Below, piece after piece: positions 33,554-45,200 of a stretch of 64,000 nt of DNA (positions are counted from its first letter, which is position 1; each line of letters begins with the position of its first letter). The position numbers were made by a program, and so were the translations under genes. Source of the stretch: UBA952 sp044361535 (GTDB lineage Bacteria; Bacteroidota; Bacteroidia; Flavobacteriales_D; Crocinitomicaceae). The DNA lies in the NCBI GenBank assembly GCA_044361535.1, contig JBIKIQ010000001.1:248001-312000 (forward strand), given 5' to 3'. The notes beneath the pieces were generated by a model. The model saw only the letters and a list, made by a program, of their open reading frames with translations. It ran no database searches and had not been told where the DNA came from.

Positions 33554-35332
33554 TTAGGATTGAGCATATTTTCGTTTTCGAATATAATAAAAGACAAATC
33601 CAAGAATGATTATTGAAATTACGGGTGCAAGTACATTAAATACTCTCAAAAGTCCGGCTTGTTTTTGAACTTTTTGTTTATCAATAGGACGCAAATCAAT
33701 TTGCTTACTTCTAATATCAATAATAGAATTTTCTCCCATCATATAATCTACAAGGTTTTGCAAAAACTCTTGATTCCCAAAAATAAGTGGAACATTCATT
33801 TCTGCTAATTTTGGATCGTATTTTAAATCGTTTATTCCGATTGGTTTATACATAAATTTTCCATTCTTACCTTGAACAGAATCGTACGAATTTTGAAGCC
33901 AACTCCCATTGCCAATCAACAACACCTTACCATCTTTAATGCCTTTATCCAGATATTTTGCATCGGGATTTTTAGCAAACTCATCAACAATCTTATTTTT
34001 AAAATAGGACTTGAATCTTCCTTCAACAAGCCCCGCTAAACAAAGTTTGTTGTTTTTGTCTTCTGGATTATTTACTAGTTTAGGATTGTTCTTCATGAGT
34101 CGAGGCATTTCAAGGCTGATAATAGGAGCCATTCCTTGTGAATTTGAATTTGTGGAACTTGTTAATACTGCTGATGGGGCAATACTGTCTTGCTTAACAA
34201 ATTCAATTCGACTTGCATATTTCAAAAGAACAGGTTCAACATTTCTAGAAATCGGATGACTTGTTGGGCTTGCCATAATGTAGTAATACCAAGGTGCTAA
34301 GGCATTTTTTGCATACGGAAATAGCATTGGAGCACAATTGGCATCAAGTACATAATCATCATGAAGTTTTAAACCGTAATCGTAAAGAATTTTTTCTAGA
34401 CCTGTATTTAAACGAGTTGAATAGGTAACACCATTTGCTTTTAACGAATCTTGACTAAAATCCAAGGCATCAGCAAAACACATTAGTTTTCCACCGCGCA
34501 TTACAAATTGATCGATAACATACAAATCTTTCATACTGAACGCTTTCTTTGGTCGTGCAATAATAAGTCCATCCAAATCATCTAAGGCCGAAATAGAGTC
34601 GTTGATGCTTACATCTTTTACTTTGTAATAGGGTTTTAAAAGTGATCTTGCTCGAATTGTTTGTGCATAAGTTAATTCTCCATGTCCTTGTAGGAAACCG
34701 ATTTTTGGTTTAGTTTTTTGAACGGATCTTCGTAGTGCACTTACAACATTGTATTCCAAATTATTGATAGACTGATCAATAATCTCAGTCATTTCATTCA
34801 GGTCTACTGGTTTGCCACTTTGAGAACCAGGAAGAAACTGAATGATGTTAACCGTTGTGCCACCATAGTCGATGGTTGCTCCAGGCCACAACAAGAGTTG
34901 ATTTTGTGACCCATCTTTCATGTAAGAAACATCCAATGGGATTATTCCTTTTCCTTCATCATATAAATTTTTAAAGAGTTCTTTTTTTTCTTCTTCAGTT
35001 CCTTTATTCGGATCAATAAAAATATATTCTAATCTATCTCCAACAATGGCTTTAAATTCTTTTAATCGGTCTTCTAATGTATTACGGAATAAGCGAATTT
35101 CAGCAGGTAAGTTTCCATCAAGGTAGATTTTAATACTCAATCTATTTTCAAAATTGGTTTTATTCTCGAGGAATTTAATGGTTCCTGGTGACAAGGAATA
35201 ACGTTGGTCAGAGGTTGTATCAACTCTTAAATATAAATAGGATCCTAAAACATTCACCAGTATTAGACCGCAAGCAAGAATGATTAAAAATGTCCAATTG
35301 AATAATTTATCAGATAATTTCTTCATTTTCAT
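33554..35332 (-). CDS. gldG: Gliding-motility-associated ABC transporter auxiliary protein GldG
   Basis: The 592-aa protein has one N-terminal transmembrane helix (about 13-33), a large periplasmic domain and a C-terminal helix (about 565-585) followed by RKRK. The periplasmic domain has the GldG/ABC-type uncharacterised transport features: DQRYSLSPGTIKFLEN, IKIYLDGNLPAEIRLFRNTL, FLQGHGELTY and GGKLMCFADALD. In Flavobacterium johnsoniae GldA, GldF and GldG form an ABC transporter needed for gliding. The start overlaps gldF by 4 bases. The ATPase gene gldA is not in the window. Confidence 0.92.
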   Translation of the reverse strand: MKMKKLSDKLFNWTFLIILACGLILVNVLGSYLYLRVDTTSDQRYSLSPGTIKFLENKTNFENRLSIKIYLDGNLPAEIRLFRNTLEDRLKEFKAIVGDRLEYIFIDPNKGTEEEKKELFKNLYDEGKGIIPLDVSYMKDGSQNQLLLWPGATIDYGGTTVNIIQFLPGSQSGKPVDLNEMTEIIDQSINNLEYNVVSALRRSVQKTKPKIGFLQGHGELTYAQTIRARSLLKPYYKVKDVSINDSISALDDLDGLIIARPKKAFSMKDLYVIDQFVMRGGKLMCFADALDFSQDSLKANGVTYSTRLNTGLEKILYDYGLKLHDDYVLDANCAPMLFPYAKNALAPWYYYIMASPTSHPISRNVEPVLLKYASRIEFVKQDSIAPSAVLTSSTNSNSQGMAPIISLEMPRLMKNNPKLVNNPEDKNNKLCLAGLVEGRFKSYFKNKIVDEFAKNPDAKYLDKGIKDGKVLLIGNGSWLQNSYDSVQGKNGKFMYKPIGINDLKYDPKLAEMNVPLIFGNQEFLQNLVDYMMGENSIIDIRSKQIDLRPIDKQKVQKQAGLLRVFNVLAPVISIIILGFVFYYIRKRKYAQS

Positions 35333-36060
35333 TTTTTAAAGGATTTTAAAACGGTCATAGCAGAAAAAAGAAAGAAACTAATTACACTAATGAAGTAAAT
35401 AAGGTCGCTTGTATCAATCACTCCTTTTTTAATAGAATCGTAATGTGTTGTAATGCCAAATGAACGAACTATTGTATCAAAATTACCAAGTAAATTATAG
35501 GACCCTAATAGGTTAAATCCATCATAGAAGAGCCAGCACAGAAACATGGATAAAATAAATGCAACAATTTGACTCGATGTAATGGATGACGCGAATATTC
35601 CAATAGAAATAAAGGTAGCTCCCAAAAGAATAAGGCCTATGTAGGAGGTTAGGGTTGCACCAGTATCAATTATTCCCACTGGAGATCCCAAATAGTACAT
35701 TGAAAAATAATAAAATAGGGTAGGTAGAATTGCAATTAAGAGTAAACTCACTGCCGCCAAATATTTCGCTAACAAAATTTGAATATCGGAAATCGGCCTT
35801 GTAAACAATAATTCGATAGTCCCTGTTCTGCGTTCTTCGGCAATTGATCTCATGGTAATTGCAGGAATGAGAATGAGAAAGATAACCGGTGAAAGATTAA
35901 AAAATGGAATTAAATCCGCTTCAACTCCTTCAAGTAGGTTCGTGTTATAGGAAATCACCCAATGGAATAAACCAGAGGCAATCAAATAGATGAGTATAAA
36001 GACATAACCAATGATGGAGCTTAAAAAACTCTTTATTTCCTTTAGATAAAGTGCCAACAT
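35329..36060 (-). CDS. gldF: Gliding-motility-associated ABC transporter permease GldF
   Basis: The 243-aa integral membrane protein has six predicted helices. It contains the ABC-2 permease signature region of the GldF family (ITMRSIAEERRTGTIELLFT, then PISDIQILLAKYLAA). It begins MLALYLKEIKSFLSSIIGYVF, as GldF proteins do. It would form the membrane channel of the GldAFG transporter. It has its own well-matched promoter and is translationally coupled to gldG. It is preceded on the same strand by the giant T9SS adhesin gene, 151 bp away. Confidence 0.92.
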   Translation of the reverse strand: MLALYLKEIKSFLSSIIGYVFILIYLIASGLFHWVISYNTNLLEGVEADLIPFFNLSPVIFLILIPAITMRSIAEERRTGTIELLFTRPISDIQILLAKYLAAVSLLLIAILPTLFYYFSMYYLGSPVGIIDTGATLTSYIGLILLGATFISIGIFASSITSSQIVAFILSMFLCWLFYDGFNLLGSYNLLGNFDTIVRSFGITTHYDSIKKGVIDTSDLIYFISVISFFLFSAMTVLKSFKK

Positions 36061-36081
36061 AGTGGTTTAAATATTTGGGCT

Positions 36082-36116
36082 CAAAGTTAAGATATAGGCA
36101 TGAAATAATTGCCAAA
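36082..36116 (-). promoter_or_regulatory. Bacteroidota-type promoter of the gldF-gldG-DUF4340 operon
   Basis: On the minus strand TTTG (36113-36116), a 23-nt spacer and TAACTTTG (36082-36089) match both consensus boxes. The -7 box ends 21 nt before the gldF ATG. This shows that gldFG need not depend on transcription through the giant gene. Confidence 0.68.
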
Positions 36117-36188
36117 TAAATTACAACTTTCTGAGAGTTATAAACGAAGAATTTAACAATTTAGGGAGTGAATCAATACAAAATCAAA

Positions 36189-36202
36189 ACTAAAAAGTTA
36201 GT
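36189..36202 (-). terminator. Weak hairpin after the giant adhesin gene
   Basis: On the minus strand ACTAA-CTTT-TTAGT forms a 5-bp stem followed by a T-rich stretch, 10 nt past the stop codon. The stem is short and AT-rich, so termination is uncertain. Confidence 0.3.
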
Positions 36203-36211
36203 AAGCTTTTA

Positions 36212-39200
36212 CTATCTCAATAAATTGACATGACCTGCATAAACTCTATACGATTCTTCTTTCATTAATTTGAAATTGATTTTCCAAGTATATGATCCGT
36301 CTTGGCATTGAATACCTGTGGTTAATCCATAGGTACCATCCCAACCATATTCCTTATTCTGACTCTCAAAAATTATTTCACCCCATCGATTAAAAATTTG
36401 TAGTTTAAACGATCCGGGATCGATTACATCATTTATAATAGGCAAGAATTCTTCATTAGTTCCATCTCCATTTGGTGTAAAGGAATTAGGAACATAGAAA
36501 ACTACATCTTCATATAGTGTTATTGTGAAATTAGCACTATCAACACATCCAAATTCATTAGTTGCATATAGTGAGACATAATATTCACCAATATCTTGGT
36601 AATTGTGTATAGGATTCACTGATGTACTAAATGTACCATCTCCAAAATTCCAGACAAATGTCTCAGCACCAATAGATTGATTGATAAATACTGCTGTTGG
36701 GTCGTCAATGATTATGTTTGGATTTTCGACCGTAAAATCTGCAATTGGATTTGCTTCTATGCAAACTAGGTCATCTACAGTTTGGGACATAACACACCCG
36801 TTAGTGGCAGAAACAGTTAATGTAATATCAAAACAGCCTATTGAATTGTATTGATAATCTGTTGATCCATTTTGAAATGAGTATCCTCCATCCCCAAAAT
36901 CCCAATAAACGTCGGTATTTGGAGCATCAACTGTATCGATAAAAACAATACTAACAGATTCGCATGCGGCAGTTTGAGATACGGTAAAGCCAACTTCAGG
37001 ACTTGGAAGTATTGTAATATTTTGACTAACCGAATCAATACAACCTGTTGCAATATTCGTTGCCGTTAATGTTATTACATAAGGTCCAATATTTCCATAG
37101 GTATTTGAGGCATTTATAGTTTGTGCTGAATTACCATCTCCAAAGTTCCAATTATAGGTGTTGTTACCAAGTGTACTATTGATAAAGAATATTGGCACAT
37201 CGCTACACGTGGGGTTGTTTTGTATCGCAAATGCTGGAACCGGAAGCGGATTTAGAGTAATATCAATTTGATATGGACCAGCAGGACAGTTGTAAGTGTT
37301 TGACACTGTAGATATAGTATAGGTAACAGTTTGAGCTGTTCCTGTTGCATTGACCAAGATGTCGTTTATAGATGCAGTTGTTTGTACAGGAGTTACTGTT
37401 TCCCCTTGAACATTTGTATTAGAAACAGCAGACCATTGGAACGTGGCAGGTATGGATGTAATGAAATCAATATCAAGCGTGTCTTCTGAACAAATAGTCA
37501 CATCTGGATTTAATAAAGTCGCTGTTGGATTTACAGTGATTGTGAATGTTTGATTGTTCCCTAAACAGGTATAATTGGCATTTGTGAACGAAGACTGAAC
37601 AGAGATCGAAGTAACAATTGGATTAGTAGTTGTATTTACAGCAGTGAAGCTTCCTATATTACCGGTTCCATTGCTAGCTAAACCAAGATTTGGATCTGGA
37701 TTACTCCAAGCATAGGATGTACCAATCACATTGCTTGTAAATATAATTGGTGTGGTCGTTTGATTATTGCAGAATACTAAATCTGCTGGATCTACCATTT
37801 CTGGAATCGGATTAACTGTAATGGTAAACTGTTGATTATTTCCGAAACAACCCACGCCTTGATAGGTAAAGGTTGGTGTTACCGTAATGTTTGAAGTTAT
37901 TGGAAAGTTAAACGGATTATCTGCTGTGAACGGAGCAATATTTCCATTTCCTGAAATCCCTAAACCTATATTGGTATTGTTATTTGACCAAGCGTAGGTT
38001 GTACCATTGATATTACTACTAAATGGATTCACGACTGCAACTTCACCAATACAAAGAACCGTATCACTTGGATCGGTCATAATAGGGCGAGGAATAACCG
38101 TAATGGTAAACGTTTGAGGTTGACCCACACATGTATCTTGTGGTGTATTACCCGTATTTACTATGATTGGTGTTACAGTGATATTGGCGGTTTGAACTAC
38201 ATTTGTGTTATTCACAACATTGAAACTTGCAATATTTCCATTACCATTAGCGGACAAACCGATGGAAGGATTATCATTGGACCATTGATAAATTGTTCCT
38301 GAAACACTTCCGATAATTTGAATTGGTAAAATTGGATTGCCAGCACAAAGAACTTGGGCATTGTTACTAATACTTATTATTGTTGGTGCAGGTGTAATAG
38401 AAATTGTGAATTGTTCAGGTGTTCCAGTACATGTCAATCCATTTGCTGTGAAGGTTGGGGTTACATTAAATAAAGAAACATTAGCTGTATTTCCTATGTT
38501 TAACCCCGTAAATGAAGGAATTGAGGTGGTATTTCCAGATGCTTGATTAAATCCAGTAGTTGTGTTATTGTTCGTCCACGTATAGTTTGTATTTAGAACA
38601 TTCGAAGCAAAGTTGACTAGGTCAGTCTGATCACCTGTACACACAATCTGATTCGGTGGATCAGTCATATCTGGTGTTGGCACAACTGTAATCGAGAATG
38701 GTAGCGGTGTGCTTGTACATGATACTGATTGATAAGTATATGTAGAAGTTACTGTATAATTAGCTGTTGTAACTGTTGTTATTCCTGGATTCGTTTGGAA
38801 TGAGTTTAAGTTTCCTGTACCAGATAAAGGATTGACATTTAAAGGGTTTAGGGGGTTAGTTCCTAGATTAGTAACTGTACCGTAATTGTATGAAATCGCT
38901 CCACTTCCAGAAACATTTGTTCCGAAGTTGACTGTAAGCGTATTGGCGCCACCACATAGAGTTTGCCCAACAGGATTAGCTGTTACATCAGGACTTGGAA
39001 GAACGGTTATTGTGAAAGTAGAAATATTTCCGAGACACGTATCTCCGTTGTAAATGTACATTGGCTGAATCGTAATAGTTCCTGTAATAGGTACATACGG
39101 ATTCGGTAAATTTATTGGGTTAGTTCCAATGAAAGATGGTATTGTTCCAGTTCCACTTGCAGGGAGACCTATGTTTGGATTACTATTCGTCCAATTGTAA

Positions 39201-42200
39201 ATCACTCCAGAAACAAATGGGTTAGAGTTAAATACTACTGAAGTTGTCGGTGATCCAGCACAAACAATTTGATTTTGAGGAGTTACCACGTTCGGATTAG
39301 GTATTACGCTGATCACAAAGCTTGTAGGATTACCATAACACGTATCAAGATTGTTATTGAATGCATAGAATGGTGTTAATGTAATTGTTGAATTTAATAC
39401 ACTTGATGTCGTGTTACTAGTAGTGAATGGGGGTAGGCTCGTTCCTGAACCTGAGTTAGGCAGTGATCCAATGGCAGTCGTTGAATTTGTCCACAAGAAG
39501 TTCGCTGATGCGAAGTTGCTGTTGAATGGAATTTGAGGAGTTCCTGAATTCGCACAGAAGGTTTGATTTGCAATTGTACTTACATTCATTGTCGGTACAA
39601 CATTTATTGTAAATATTTCAGCTGGTAGGCTCGAACAGCTTACCCCATTGTTAACATAAGTTCCTATTACTGAGAAATTCCCCGAATTTATTCCATTTGT
39701 TGTATTCAATCCGGTAAATGCAGGAATATCTCCTGTACCTGAAGTACTTATTCCAATTGTTCCATTGGTGTTAGTCCACGTATATTGAACCCCGTTGACA
39801 TCGCTTGTGAAATGAATTAAATTCGTCTGCGTATTCACACATAGCGTGGTATCGTCAATATCAGCTAAGATTGGTCGTGGATTGATTGTAATTTGGAAGG
39901 TCTGTGGAGTTCCAAAACACTGGTGACCTGATAAAAGATTTGTAAACCCTGGTGTAACTGTTACATCTGAGGTTTGCGGTCCACCAGAAATATTAGCAGG
40001 ATTGAACGTTATGTTTCCATTTCCACTTGCTGGAAGACCAGTAGCCGTATTCGTATTTGTCCATGAATAATCAGTAACGACAACTCCAAATGCTGAGTTG
40101 AAAGTAACACTTACGGGTTGATTTGGCAATTGATTTTCACAAACCGTTTGATTCGCTACAAAATCAACGGTTGGAACAGGATCAACAGTAATGTCAAAGA
40201 TTTGCGGAACACTTGGACAAAACACCCCATTGTACGTATATGTTCCTGTAACGGAGAAGTTACCAGATATTGGAGCGTTTGTCGTGTTGGTTCCAACAAA
40301 GGCAGGAATGTTTCCAGCTCCACTAGTGCCAATGCCAATTGCTGCATTAGAGTTCGTCCAAGTGAATTGTGTATTGGTTACATCACTTACAAAGTTGATG
40401 GCTGACACAGTATTATTAGCACATAAAGGAGCAATATTGACAGGAGTAATAACTGGAGTTGGATTCACAGTAATTTGGAACGTTTGCGAAATTCCAGAAC
40501 ATTGATTACCAGTAATTGGATTGATATAAGTTGGAGTAACGGTAATATTTCCAGTCAAAGGACCATTAGTTGAGTTTGTAGCATTGAAAGTAATATTTCC
40601 ATTTCCGGAAGGAGGAGAAGCAGGAAGCCCTATAGCAGCATTACTATTTGTCCAGATGTATTCAGTGCCTGAAACACCAAGCACAGAAGTAAAGTTTACT
40701 GTTACCGTTGAGCTTTCACAAACGGTTTGATTTGCAACGTAATCGATTGTTGGAACTGGATTAATACTTACTTCAAAAATTTGTGGTTGACCGTAACAAT
40801 ATACACCATTGTTTAAATAGGTTGGAGTCACAGTGATCGATGTAGTGATTGTTGAATTTGTTGTATTAGACGCAATGAAATTGATATCTCCTGAACCTAA
40901 TGCTGGAATTCCAGTTGATATATTGGTATTTGTCCATTCATAAGTTACTCCATTCATTCCAGTGGTTGAAAAATCAATCAGTGAAATTTCATTGTTACAG
41001 AATGTTTGATCTGGCACCAAATTCATTACAGGAGTAGGGTTGATTTCAAAATCAAATGTCGTAGGGTTTCCGAAGCAAGTAAGGTTGTTAGAATTATAAG
41101 ATCCAGTAACAGTAATCGTTGAATATACCGGAATTGTTGAATTGTTCATAACTGTAAATGGATTAATATCTCCATTTCCTGAGGCTGCTAGACCAATTGA
41201 GTTATTGCTCGCTGTCCAAGCAAATGAAACATTCGAGTTAATAGTACTTGAGAAAGATACAAGAGTTGATAAGTCTCCATTACAAATCGTTTGATCATTT
41301 ACTGGATTCACATTTGGCAACGGCAATACGGTAATATTTACAATTGAATCTGCTCCAACACAAGTTACGTTGTTGTTTGTAAAGGAAGGCGTTATGGTAA
41401 AGTCTGAATTTATTGGGTCAAGGGTCGCATTTGTTCCTGTGAAAGGAGTGATGTTTCCACTTCCAGTAATTGTTGAACCAATTAGCGGATTAGAACTTAT
41501 CCAATTGTATTGTGTTCCGTTTACTGGACCAAAAATAGGAATATTAACGGTTTGAGTATTTGCACAGACCACTTGATCTTGAAGACCATAGATAGATGGT
41601 ATTGGATTTACCGTAATTACAAATTGATCTGGAGTTCCAGGACAAGCAATTCCATTGTTTGTGAAGATTGGGGAGACACTTATATTTCCTTGAATCGGCG
41701 AAATTCCATTATTCGTTGCTGTAAATGCAGGTATTGAATTTGATCCGCTGGAAGTTCCTCCTATCCCTGTGTTATTATTTGTCCAATCAAAAGTAGTTCC
41801 TGGGATTGCTCCAGTGAATAATATTGTTTGTGTATTAACGCCATTACAGTAGGTAACATCAGCGGTTGGTGTAACTGTTGGTGTTGGATTGACAAAAACT
41901 ACTAAGTCAAACACTGGACTCGAACAACCATTAACTGTTGAGGAACCAATAACAGAATAGTTAACTTCTTGAATTACAGATGAATTATTGGTCAGCGCAT
42001 CATTTATTACATCAGATGATACTACTGAAATACTTTCTCCAAGAACACTCACATTTTGATCAGCATACCAATTAAAAGTTACAGTTGTATTTGCAATTAA
42101 ATTCAAATTAACAGAATTTCCACTACAAATCGTAACCGTATCCTCATTTAGTAATGCTAATGGTGGTTTAACAATAATAGCAATTGTTTGAGCTGCACCT

Positions 42201-45200
42201 GCACAATTTCCATCAATGGATGTTGGGAAAACACTATAAATAACAAGTTGATTACCCCCTGTGTTATTGATTAATAAGTCGTTGATAATAGGTCCATTGT
42301 TAATATTTATTGACTCACCACTGACATCTGGATTATCAATGGAAGTAAACCAACTAAATATTGATGGCACATTTGCATTAAGAACAGCATTTACTGCAGA
42401 ACCAGAACAAATTTCAAGTGTGCTTGGGAATGTCATCGTAATATCAGGCATTACAGTAACAACAAAACTAGAGTCTGGCCCTTGACATCCTTCAGGCCAA
42501 GAAGTTGGTGTAATTGTGTAAGTTACAGTTTGAGGTTGTGTTGAATTATTCGTCAATGTATTTGAAATCACAGAAGATGTCTGAGGAAGGAATACTTCAC
42601 CCGAAACATTCAGATTATCTGTTCCTACCCAAACATAATTTGCAGGAATGTCTGTTCCAATATTAACTGTAAACGTATTTCCGTTACAAATTGTAAAATC
42701 AGCAATACTATTTACGTGAGGAAGAGGATAAACTATAAGAGAAATTGTATCTGAATTCAACGCATTACATCCACTAGCAGCATATGTTATGTTTGCAAAG
42801 TATTCATAGGTACCGGGAGCAATTATAGGTGTTGGGTTATAGGTCAGTTGATTTGCTCCAGGAATCGTTGTCAAAATGTTGTTGGCTATGTCATACCATT
42901 GAACATTGAATGAACCAACACCTCCACTCACTTGAACTGAATAAGGCGATGACAAAGTTGATTCAGCACATACATCTAATCCATCAACCGGTTGTAAGGT
43001 AATAACTGGATCATTATATATTTGAACATTAGCAATAGATGAGATTAAATCACTACAACTTCCGTTAGGGAAAGAAATCACACAGTAATAGTAGAAATTT
43101 CCAGCAATATTGCTAGTTGGAGAATACGAATTAGTTGTCGCACCAGCAATAGCAGTTCCACCTGTCGTGCTATTTGTTGTATTAGAGTACCACTGATAAG
43201 TAGCACCAGGAATTCCATTGATATAAGATACATTCAACGAAGAAATTGTTCCACCGATACAAATTGCTTGAGTTTGGAAAGGTAAGCTTGTGATTGATGC
43301 CTGTAAATAGGTTTGAATTGAAATAGCATTGGAAACATTTCCACAGTTAGATCCACTTTGTGTTATTACGCAATAATAATATACTGTTCCAACGGTATTT
43401 ACAGGAGGTGTAAAGTTAGCAGAAGTTGCTCCATTAATAAGAACCCCGTTGGTATTATTATTTATGTTATTACTATACCATTGATAGCTCACTGTTCCTG
43501 TTCCACCAGAAACATTAGATGTAATTGGCAATACGTTCGAACTAAATTGACAGTAATTTTGAGAAGCGGAAGCTATAGAGACAACCGGATCTTGAATAAC
43601 AACTATTTGAGCAATTCCAGATGAAACCAAATTACAACCACTTCCAGAAAGTGAAACTTCTACAAAGTATTCGAAGGTTCCAGTTGTGTTAAATGCGGCA
43701 GGAGTGAATGATGAAGTTGTTGCTCCGTTAATTGGTGTATTTGGACTACCCACTGAATACCATTGATAAGATGCACTTCCAGTTCCATCGATATAATTTA
43801 CATTTAATGATAAAGGAATGGTTCCTCCTTCACAAATAGTTTGGTTTGCTAACGGTTGAAGAGATAAAGATGGATCTGGATGAACAACAATTGCGGCAAC
43901 ACTTGAAATTATATTGGTACATCCTCCAGTAGGGAAAGAAATTACACAGTAGTAATAAACTGTTCCAGCTAATGTTGTAGGTGGAGTATATGAACTTGTA
44001 TTTGCTCCAGTAATCGCTGTTCCACCAGTTGTACTATTGGTCGAATTACTAAACCATTGGTAATTTGGAGTTGCAGTTCCGTTGATATAAGAAACAGACA
44101 TTGCAGTAGTTGTTCCACCCACACATACTGATTGAGGTCCAAAGTTCGTTGAAGTAATTGTTGGTTGAAGATTCACATCTACCACTGCCACTTGAGAAGT
44201 AATGCTACAGTTTGCGCCAGTTTGATTAACAACACAGTAATAGTAGAAGGTTCCAACACTGGCAACCGGAGGTGAATAAGTATCTCCCGTTGCAAATGGT
44301 ATTAAAGTTCCACCAGAATTACTGTTAGTAGTGTTTGAATACCATTGATAAGTATAATTTCCAGTTCCACCAGATGCAGCAACAAAAAGAGGTGTAATGG
44401 AAGGTGAATTTTGACAATACGAAGTTGAGATAGGTTGAGTGTTTACAACAGGATCAGGGATTACTTCAATTTGCGCTGTTGCTGAAGACATTAAATTACA
44501 ACCACTTCCATTCAAAGTAATTTCGACATAATATTCATAAATGCCAGTTGAATTGAAATTAGCTGGAGTAAATGTTACTAAAGTTGAACCTGAAACTGGT
44601 TGATTTGGCGATCCCACCAAATACCACTGATAAGTTGGAGTTCCTGTTCCATTGTTGTATGCTACTGTCAATGGAGTAGGGATGCTTCCGCCTACACAAA
44701 TGGTTTGAGTAGCTAGTGGAGGAATAGTAATTGTAGGGTCAGGATTTACCGTGATACTTGCAACACCAGACGTAACGTTTGAACATCCACCAGTAGGGAA
44801 ATTGATTACACAATAATAATAAACCGTTCCATCAGTGGTTGTTGGTGGTGAGTATGAGCTAAGATTTGCTCCGGTAATTGCTGTTCCGCCAGTTGTGCTA
44901 TTGGTCGTATTGCTAAACCATTGATAATTCGCTGTTCCAGTTCCGTTGATGTATGAAACAGACATTGCAGAAGTTGTTCCACCCACACAAACTGTTTGTG
45001 GACCAAAGTTCGTTGAAGTAATGGTTGGTTGAAGATTTACATCAACAATTGCCACTTGAGAAGTAACGCTACAGTTTGCACCAGTTTGAGTTACAACACA
45101 GTAATAGTAGAATGTTCCAACACTTGCAACCGGTGGTGAATACGTATTTGCAGTTGCAGATGGAATAAGAGTTCCACCAAAATTACTGTTTGTAGTGTTG

